Part shown: piece after piece, positions 56,789 through 64,000 of the stretch | Position numbering within the stretch: position 1 is the first letter of the stretch | Layout of the letters: each line of letters begins with the position of its first letter | DNA from: Dipteris shenzhenensis | Lineage: Eukaryota > Polypodiophyta > Polypodiopsida > Gleicheniales | Assembly: GCA_047967505.1 (NCBI GenBank) | Contig: CM106540.1 | Length of the DNA: 64,000 nt | Reading direction: 5' to 3' (one strand) | Program-made: the position numbers and the translations under genes | The notes under the pieces: generated by a model | The model's input: only the letters and a program-made list of their open reading frames with translations | Databases searched by the model: none | What the model was told of the DNA's origin: nothing

Positions 56789-57309
56789 TCATATCAGAAT
56801 ATGTGTCCGTGATTTCTTTGCGTAATCTTGTGAGCCATGAAGATCATACATGTCATCATTTGCAATCATCTCTGCATCCCATTCATCATTGTTTGCATAC
56901 TCTTTATCTTGGGAGCCATTAAGATCATCCATGACATTGTCTCCAATCCTCTTATGTTCCACCTCTTTCTCATAGTCGACACTTAGATCGGCTTGCAAGT
57001 GAAAGCGTGCCATGGAAGCCTTTGTTTCAATAATATTAGTGGAATATTCTTTGCTTCTTCACCCTGTTCATGCAGAATTTGTCGAAGGCATTGTGTGAAG
57101 ACTTTAATGAACATCTCCTCAAAATGGCTAGGTCCTTCAAACATAATTTTATTGTCACGGTGGCTACCTCTATTTGGACAGAACATGATTGGATGTAAGA
57201 CTACATTAGAAACCATGGGTTTCTTGCCATCCACCAAAGCCTTAAATATCTGCATCACATAAGATATATCAAGATTCCTATTGTTGGTAAAAATAGTTGC
57301 TGACTCCAC
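56789..57309 (-). pseudogene. unrecognised minus-strand gene, middle fragment with acidic repeats
   Basis: 57309-56983 reads ESATIFTNNRNLDISYVMQI ... VVLHPIMFCPNRGSHRDNKI. After a frame change near 57013 it continues ARFHLQADLSVDYEKEVEHK and two acidic repeats of the form D-D-L-x-G-S-Q-D-x-x-Y-A. The frame change may be a splice or an indel. There is no known domain; I describe it only. Confidence 0.4.
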
Positions 57310-57401
57310 ATCTCAAGCATTCACAGCATAGGGATTTTGTCCCCATATATATCCGACATCATCTTCTGTGATTGTCTCATTAAGATGCAGATTGAGATTT
57401 T

Positions 57402-57707
57402 TTATTGACATGAGCTCATCTTGATCTTCCTCAACCTCTTGATTTGACTCTTCTGCCTCTTTATTTTCTTTGCCCTCCTCTTTCTCTTGTACCTGTAGTT
57501 TTTAAGTGGAGGAGCATTGTCTTTTTCTAAAAATAGCCTTTGAATTGTGTCCTCTTTATATTTTACCTGTAGTTCATGAATGGAGGAACATTGTCTTTTT
57601 GTGAAAGTAGTCTTTGGAATTGTGAAAGTAGTCTTTGGAACTGTGGCCCTTGGAGTATTAATCTTTTCTATTTTGTGTCTTTGTTTTCCTTTGATAGCTT
57701 GCACCAA
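57402..57707 (-). pseudogene. unrecognised minus-strand gene, basic fragment
   Basis: A 101-codon Lys/Arg/Thr-rich frame contains two tandem KTTFT(I/K) units and a duplicated LFLEKDNAPPLK/TFTKRQCSSIHE block, encoded by a 100-bp imperfect DNA repeat. The basic Lys-rich end (KRKRRAKKIKRQK) could be a nuclear localisation signal; this is inference from composition. Confidence 0.35.
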
Positions 57708-57839
57708 TGTGGTTGTGCTCTTCCTTCCTCTTCTTCTATCTTTTGTATTTCTTTAGTACAAAACGGTTGTGTTGCTTCTTCATTTTTCTGTCTAAACACA
57801 ACATCTGCTCTGTTTCTATCTCAAAGAGTTTGTGTGCAG

Positions 57840-58363
57840 ACCCTTGATGTGGGTCTCCTTGTCTAGGCTGCTTCTGAGCCAAACTAGTAGCTCTCTTATC
57901 CTGCTTGTGTCCTCTTTATTTCTGGACCAAGCTAGCATTCATCTGATCCTTCTTGTGCCCTCACTATTTTCGAACCAAACTAGCATCCCTCTGTGCATCC
58001 TGCTTGTGCCCTCCCTACTCTTGACTGAATTCATGTTTGATGATGACTTAAAGTACTCAACCATAATATTTTGACGCAACCTACTTGCCTTTACACTCGA
58101 AAATGTACTCCATTCATCCATGAGATCCTATAATGAACTTTATAATTCTGTAAAGTTTGATGGTGGAGGGGGTGGCATTGCAAACCTATTTAGAGCTCTT
58201 GATAAGATAAAATGATAGCCCCCAATATTAGGTTGTGAACACTTCACAAAAATATCTAAGTATGGTCTCTTTGGTTCCATCATAATTCCCACAACCATGC
58301 TAGAAGTTATATCTTTCTCAGAGAAGCTTGCATTCCATGGCTCCTCATTTTGCTCCATATCTT
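57840..58363 (-). pseudogene. unrecognised minus-strand gene, N-terminal fragment interrupted by CopF
   Basis: An ATG at 58358 starts MEQNEEPWNASFSEKDITSS ... MPPPPPSNFTEL. After two stops, DEWSTFSSVKASRLRQNIMV and three degenerate 17-residue repeats (SR-x-x-x-M-L-V/A-W, encoded by units of about 50 bp at 57880-58020) follow. The CopF target duplication begins only a few bases upstream of the ATG. Removing CopF joins this frame to in-frame sequence at 63885 onward. The family is unknown. Confidence 0.45.
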
Positions 58364-58368
58364 TCCTT

Positions 58369-59062
58369 TGTTAGAGTTAGCTCAAATGTCCACCTCTCAT
58401 GTAACCCACCAATATTCTGTGTACCCAATGTTGTAAGGCCCCCATATGAGGAGAAGCCATGATGGGTATCAGATATTGGGAGGGATCCCCAGTTTAGACA
58501 CTGGAAGGGGTCTTAGAGTAGACCAGATGGTTATGAGACGGCTTAGGAGCCAAGAGTAGATACCCGTCTGCACAAAGGGGGGGTTCGGGGGGGCGATAGC
58601 CCCCCCGATAGCAGGGGGTCCAGGGGGCACAGGCCCCCGGTGGGGGTCTAGGGGCAAATCCCCCAGCGGCAGGGTCCGGGGGCTGTCGGTAGCCCCAGGC
58701 CCGACGGTATGACCTATGCGCGATCCTTCATCTGCCTGCCGGCATGTTTTCTGAAGGGTCGGCTGGTCTTCCAGGCCGACTGTCTATTAGGCCGACTGCC
58801 TATTACAAAGCTGACCGTCAACCACTTACACTATATAAGTGGCCACCCCCTATCATCAGATCACCAGTTCTTCACGCTCATAGTCCTCCGTCCAGCATCT
58901 GTCTAGATCACCATCGAAGCTCTGTCTGTAGAGCGCACGGGTGGACAGCCAACCATCAGTTGTATCAGCAGTTTGGTATATCAGAATTTTTGTATTCTCT
59001 CCAGCTTTCCATCGTGTACTTGCGTTTTGTTGTTATCTTCCGCTGCGTACTATTTTCTTACA
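58369..59062 (+). repeat. 5' LTR of CopF
   Basis: It starts TGTTAGAGTTAG and ends TTTTCTTACA. It contains a G/C-run block (58577-58702) and a TATA box TATATAA at 58832-58838 that probably drives the element's RNA. Confidence 0.95.
58832..58838 (+). promoter_or_regulatory. TATA box in the CopF 5' LTR
   Basis: TATATAA lies about 230 bp before the LTR end. The same sequence is at 63649-63655 in the 3' LTR. It is a probable U3 promoter; the transcription start is not determined. Confidence 0.65.
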
Positions 59063-59074
59063 TGGTATCAGAGC
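59063..59074 (+). other. tRNA-iMet primer binding site of CopF
   Basis: An exact TGGTATCAGAGC lies directly after the LTR. Confidence 0.97.
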
Positions 59075-59142
59075 TTAGGCTATCTGAGTAATGACTTTAT
59101 TGCAAGTTCAACGAGCTTTGTTAGCAAAGGCTACTAGGAGTG

Positions 59143-62100
59143 ATGGCTGCACCAACCCCGTTGCGAATTCGTCCACCTGCCTTCAATGAAGGCAAGCTCG
59201 ATGGGACGAATTATACTTTGTGGAAATTCAAGATCAGCGCGATCTTGGATTCATATGAGCTTCTGGATACTGTTCTGGGATTGGATCCAGAACCGGTTGG
59301 ATCACCGAATCCAAACAACCCCAACGTCATAACGCCACCGAATGCAGATCCTCTTCAGGCATGGAAATGAAGGAACGCAGATGCACTCTGCGCTCTTGTT
59401 ACCAGTTCAAGTGATTCTGTTTTGACTCTGATTCAGTATACAGACAAGGCAAGTGAGGCTTGGAACATACTGAAAGGTCAGTATGAAACGCGGAATCAGA
59501 CCAGAATTCAAAATCTGGAGAATATGCTTGCTGCAGAGTGGTGCTCTGATGGAGAATCAGCTGAGACATTCATCACACGGATCAAGAATCTACGTGATCA
59601 GATGGCGGCGGTTGGGATTACAAAGACCAGCGAAGAGTTGGCCAGAAGGTGCATTCGGATCCTTCCACAAAAGTACAATGCATTGGTCACGACACTCAAC
59701 ACGCAGGTAAGAAATCCACCCCTCACTTTTGAAGAGTTCAGCGCGATGCTTCTAGAGGAGGAGATGCGAATGAAGACCCGCGATGGCGGAAGTGATGCAG
59801 CATTCTCAACCACATCCAAAGGGAAGGGTGGAGAGAAGAAGAATGGTAAGAAGAAGAAGTTTTCAGGTAAGTGCCACTACTGCAACAAAAGCGGTCACAT
59901 GATCAAGGATTGCAGAAAGAAGCAGCAGGACGAAAAGAATGGCACTACACAGTCTTCTTCGAAAGGCAAGGAATCTGCCAACACAGTTGAAACTGAGTTG
60001 GAGCTATGGGTTGCAATTGAAGAAATATGCTCCTCAACAGAAGTTTCAACAACGAATGATTCGTGGCTCCTTGATAGTGGAGCGTCACGTCACATGACCA
60101 GAAAGAAGGACTGGTATAGCTCTTTCAAGCCTCTACAAGAGCCCATGAACGTGACGGTCGGTAATAATGCAAAATGCCCTGTGGAAGGTACAGGTACTAT
60201 CTCTCTTTCCATTCAAGAGGGTGAAACTAAAGAGCTTTCTGATGTATTACTAGTTCCTCAGCTAAAGAAGAACTTGCTTTCGGTTGCTGCAATAACTGAT
60301 CGCAACTTGGAGGTGCGTTTCAAGAGGACCAGAGCAGAAATCCTTAATGTAGCGGGCAAGGTGGTCGGCAAGGCAGTAAGGAAGAACAATCTCTACGAGC
60401 TGACGGCACTAACAGTCTCTTCAGGAGTGGGCATCAGTAAGGTATGGCATGAAAGATTTGGTCATCTTAGTTATCCTATTCTTTTGGAAATGCAGAAAAC
60501 AGGGATGGTTGCACACTTGCCTGCACTCTCAAAGGTGCAGGAACCTTGTGAAGCTTGTATGATGGGCAAGCAACAAAGGAAGGCTTTTCCACATGAGAGC
60601 GGCTATCGGGCAAAGGCTCCTCTAGAATTGGTTCATGCTGATCTCAGTGGGAAAGCTCCGACTCAAGCTTTGGGGGGATGTAACTACTATATGCTTATCG
60701 TCGACGACTACAGTAGATACATGTGGGTGTATTTTTTACGAGATAAGGCTGAAGCTCTTGGAAAATTCAAACAGTGGCAAAAGATGGTGGAAAACGAAAG
60801 CGGGCTGAAGGTAAAGAAGCTTCGCACGGATCGAGGAGGAGAGTTCCTGTCAAAAGAGTTCGACACATACTTGCACGAGAATGGCATTAAGCGCCAACTC
60901 ACGACTGCACATACTCCGCAACAAAATGGTGTTGTAGAGCGTCGCAATCGTTCTATCATGGAGATGGCACGATGCATGGCACTAGGTAAAGGATTGCCTA
61001 AGTCTTTTTGGGCTGAGGCAGTCAATACAGCAGTCTACATCCTCAATCGAAGCTTCACAAAGGCCTTGACGGGCAAAACACCTTTGGAGGCTTACTCAGG
61101 TAAAAAGCCTTCCGCTTCTCATTTCAGAACATTTGGATGTGAGTGCTTTGTTCATGTTCCAGATAGCACCAGAAAGAAATTAGATCCAAAGAGCAGAAAG
61201 TGTATCTTCATGGGCTATAGTCAGGAGTCAAAGGCGTACCGGCTATATGATCCAGAGGCAAAGAAGATCGTGGTCAGTCGTGATGTGGTGTTTTGGGAAC
61301 AGCCACATACAGTGGAGGAGGAGGTATGCCCTTCCACTTTATCATCAGCCGTAAAAGTAACTCACCTTGTGCCCGTATCTAAAGCAAAGTTGCAGAATGA
61401 GGAGGAGTACTTCGAGGAACAGACTCCACCAACACCACAACATGCCTTGGCTCCACAAGGTAAGCCACTTCCAAAGTGGGCAAGGCAGCTCTTTGATGAG
61501 AAGAATCCGGTTCCAGACTTGGCGGAGTCATCTGCAGATGGACTTCGACGATCAAAGAGGATAGAGGAGCAGAAAAGGGCTTCTGAACACATAGTCAATA
61601 TGGCCTTGATGGCTGAGATTATGAAAGTTCAAGAGCCTACGAATTTGGATGAGGCAATGGGCGATCCAAATTGGAAAGCTGCCATGCAAGAGGAGTATGA
61701 CAGCATCATGAAGAATCAGACTTGGGACTTGGTTGATCGTCCAGTAAAAAGGAAGATCATTGGTACCAAATGGGTATGGAAGGCCAAGTACAAATCTGAT
61801 GGATCTTTGGAAAAGTACAAGGCTAGGCTTGTTGCACAAGGATACTCTCAAGTTGAAGGCTTTGATTTTGAGGATTCCTTTGCTCCTACAGCAAGGATGA
61901 CAACTATTCGGGTGGTACTTGCCTTGGCTGCTCATAAGCAGTGGCCGGTGTTTCAAATGGACGTGAAATCTGCGTTCTTGAATGGACATCTCAAGGAGGA
62001 GGTATATGTGTTCCAGCCACCAGGATTTGAGGTGCCCAATTCAGAGAACAAGGTTTGCAAACTAAAGAAGGCATTGTACGGGCTGAAACAGGCCCCAAGG

Positions 62101-63156
62101 GCATGGTACCAACGGATTGATAGCTTTCTCATATCTATTGGTTTTTCAAAAAGTGCTTCTGATGCTAACCTGTATGTTTGTAAGCAGGATGGCAAGTATG
62201 TGGTAATAGTCCTTTACGTGGATGACTTGATAATCACAGGAGATCATGAGAAGATGCTGCAACAGTTGAGGGAGTCGTTGAGTTCCGAGTTTGAGATGAC
62301 AGATTTGGGGCTCATGCACTTTTGCCTCGGCATTGAGGTTTGGCAAAAACCTGGCAGGATTTTCATCTCTCAGCAGAGATATGCTCGCGAGATCTTGAAG
62401 GCATTCGATATGACCAAGTGTAAGGACGTGGTCTCTCCCATGGAGGTGAATGGTAAGCTCTCAATGGAGGATGCATCACCACTTGTCGACATCAAGGAGT
62501 ATAGGAAACTTGTGGGGAGTCTCATTTTTCTGTGCAACACTAGACCTGATATCAGCTTTGCAGTTGGTGTACTTGGTAGGTTCTCAAATCAACCTCAAGA
62601 GAACCATTGGAAAGCAGGGATGCGTGTGCTAAAGTACGTGAAAGGTACACTGGAGTATGGCATTACCTACAGAGCAGGGAAGACCTTGGCGGGTTACTGT
62701 GACTCAGATTGGGCGGGAGATTGTGATTCTAGAAAGTCAGTTTCTGGATATTGTTTCTCACTTGGTTCAGGAGTGTTCTCTTGGATTAGCAAGAAGCAAC
62801 CAACAGTGGCACTATCTTCGATGGAAGCTGAGTACAAGGCAGCATGCATTGCTGCTTGTGAAGCAGTTTGGCTAAGGAGGATCCTGCAAGACATAGGACT
62901 TCCAATCGAAGATGCGACGGTTCTAAAATGCGACAATCAGAGTTGCATGGCCATTGCAAAGAATCCTGTGTTCCATGCTCGTATAAAGCACATAGAGATC
63001 CAGTATCACTACGTACGAGAGCTCATCGAGGATGGAGTCATAGAGCTGGAGTATTGTCCCACAGAGGACAATTGCGCAGACATCTTCACGAAGGCTCTTG
63101 GGAGTGATTTATTATTGCGGCATCTACATCGACTCGGCATTGGTCCGAACACGTAG
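59143..63156 (+). pseudogene. copia gag-pol polyprotein with a single nonsense codon (CopF)
   Basis: The ATG at 59143 (MAAPTPL) opens 1338 codons to TAG 63154. The one lesion is TGA at 59368-59370 (codon 76). Order: gag (FNEGKLDGTNYTLWKFKI; UBN2 type), CCHC knuckle [14 protein letters not shown] (residues 244-257), protease DSGA (311-314), GAG-pre-integrase WHERFGH...CEACMMGK, integrase D/D/E at 500, 563 and 599 (35 residues between the last two), RT YVDD (1025-1028), and RNase H with DSDWAGD and ADIFTKAL. All catalytic motifs are intact. Length and order are usual for copia. Expression would need readthrough of the gag stop. Confidence 0.95.
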
Positions 63157-63177
63157 TTCATCTTCGCGGGTGAACAT

Positions 63178-63187
63178 TGAGGGGGGG
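63178..63187 (+). other. polypurine tract of CopF
   Basis: TGA followed by seven G touches the 3' LTR start. Confidence 0.85.
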
Positions 63188-63879
63188 TGTTAGAGTTAGC
63201 TCAAATGTCCACCTCTCATGTGCCCACCAATATTCTGTGTACCCAATGTTGTAAGGCCCCCATATGAGGAGAAGCCATGATGGGTATCAGATATTGGGAG
63301 GGATCCCCAGTTTAGACACTGGAAGGGGTCTTAGAGTAGACCAGATGGTTATGAGACGGCTTAGGAGCCAAGAGTAGATACCCGTCTGCACAAAGGGGGG
63401 GTTCGGGGGGCGATAGCCCCCCCGATAGCAGGGGGTCCGGGGGGCGCAGGCCCTCGGTGGGGGTCTGGGGGCAAAGCCCCCAGCGGCAGGGTCCGGGGGC
63501 TGTCGGTAGCCCCAGGCCCGACGGTATGACCTATGCACGATCCTTCATCTGCCCGCCGGCATGTTTTCTGAAGGGTCAGCTGGTCTTCCAGGCCGACTGT
63601 CTATTAGGCCGACTGCCTATTACAAGGCCGACCGTCAACCACTTACACTATATAAGTGGCCACCCCCTATCATCAGATCACCAGTTCTTCACGCTCATAG
63701 TCCTCCATCCAGCATCTGTCTAGATCACCATCGAAGCTCTATCTGTAGAGCGCACGGGTGGACAGCCAACCATCAGTTGTATCAGCAGTTTGGTATATCA
63801 GAATTTTTGTATTCTCTCCAGCTTTCCATCGTGTACTTGCGTTTTGTTGTTATCTTCCGCTGCGTACTATTTTCTTACA
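63188..63879 (+). repeat. 3' LTR of CopF
   Basis: It has the same ends as the 5' LTR, a TATA box at 63649-63655 and the G/C-run block at about 63396-63521. It is followed by the duplication TCCTT. Confidence 0.95.
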
Positions 63880-63884
63880 TCCTT

Positions 63885-64000
63885 GACATCATAAGATGTA
63901 GATAATTTTTTCTTTGAATGGGAAATCAAACTTTTCTTCCCATGTGCATGTGAGTCCACTTCCCTTCAAAGTTATCAAGGGCATACTCTTTCCCATTGAA
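63885..64000 (-). pseudogene. upstream continuation of the unrecognised gene split by CopF
   Basis: The minus strand reads FNGKEYALDNFEGKWTHMHM, then GRKV, a TGA near 63925, then FPIQRKNYLHLMMSR. Without CopF this continues in the same frame into the sequence before the ATG at 58358. It continues beyond the window. No family is recognised. Confidence 0.4.

Larger units (their letters stand above)
58369..63879 (+). mobile_element. CopF: complete Ty1/copia LTR retrotransposon
   Basis: The 5' LTR is 58369-59062 (694 bp) and the 3' LTR is 63188-63879 (692 bp). The target duplication is TCCTT (58364-58368 and 63880-63884). A primer site and a purine tract are in place. By eye the LTRs differ by about 14 substitutions and two 1-base indels (about 2%), so it is younger than CopA but older than CopB and CopC. 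The coding frame is continuous except for one nonsense codon in gag. The leader is about 70 bp. Confidence 0.98.

Overview
The window is nuclear DNA from a land plant, most likely a fern or another early-diverging lineage with a large repeat-rich genome. Evidence seen directly: several plant-type Ty1/copia LTR retrotransposons primed by initiator-Met tRNA, one Ty3/gypsy-like element with an Asp-tRNA-like primer site, one intronless PLS-class pentatricopeptide repeat (PPR) gene, long microsatellites, and no bacterial gene organisation. The lineage is an inference from the style of the PPR protein and the repeat content.

Layout. 1-1974 is the decayed 3' end of an old copia element (CopA). 2745-8638 is a complete minus-strand copia (CopB) with two identical 170-bp LTRs and a 5-bp target duplication. 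8.6-17.7 kb holds degenerate minisatellites, fragments of a minus-strand transposase-like gene, a 2-kb direct duplication of part of that gene, and a dispersed palindromic 16-mer. 19.2-23.1 kb is a degraded gypsy-like element (GypD), followed by a second gypsy-type gag remnant with two zinc knuckles. 26.1 and 31.1-31.8 kb hold minus-strand copia pol scraps around the PPR gene (28007-29776), whose C-terminal DYW domain is decayed. 32.8-37.2 kb is a foldback structure with inverted arms of about 0.7 kb. 37.2-38.8 kb is a long minus-strand reading frame with 25 in-frame stops and no detected frameshift. 38.8-39.4 kb is a purine and then pyrimidine microsatellite. 42.3-44.9 kb is a degenerate satellite split by a 1.5-kb inverted-repeat insertion with an 11-bp target duplication. 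45.5-47.4 kb is a short non-autonomous copia-like element (CopE). 47623-53541 is CopC, a sister of CopB with one nonsense codon. 53.7-58.4 kb holds pieces of an unrecognised minus-strand gene. 58369-63879 is CopF, a complete plus-strand copia inserted in or beside that gene; flanking gene sequence resumes at 63885.

How the parts relate. CopB and CopC are one family, with short LTRs and a 1.4-kb leader. CopA and CopF are another, with LTRs of about 700 bp and a very short leader. Each of the three full-length copies carries at least one coding lesion as sequenced (three 1-base deletions in CopB, one stop each in CopC and CopF), although LTR similarity says all are young. The only near-intact non-transposon gene is the PPR gene. 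No operon, tRNA, rRNA or CRISPR array was found.
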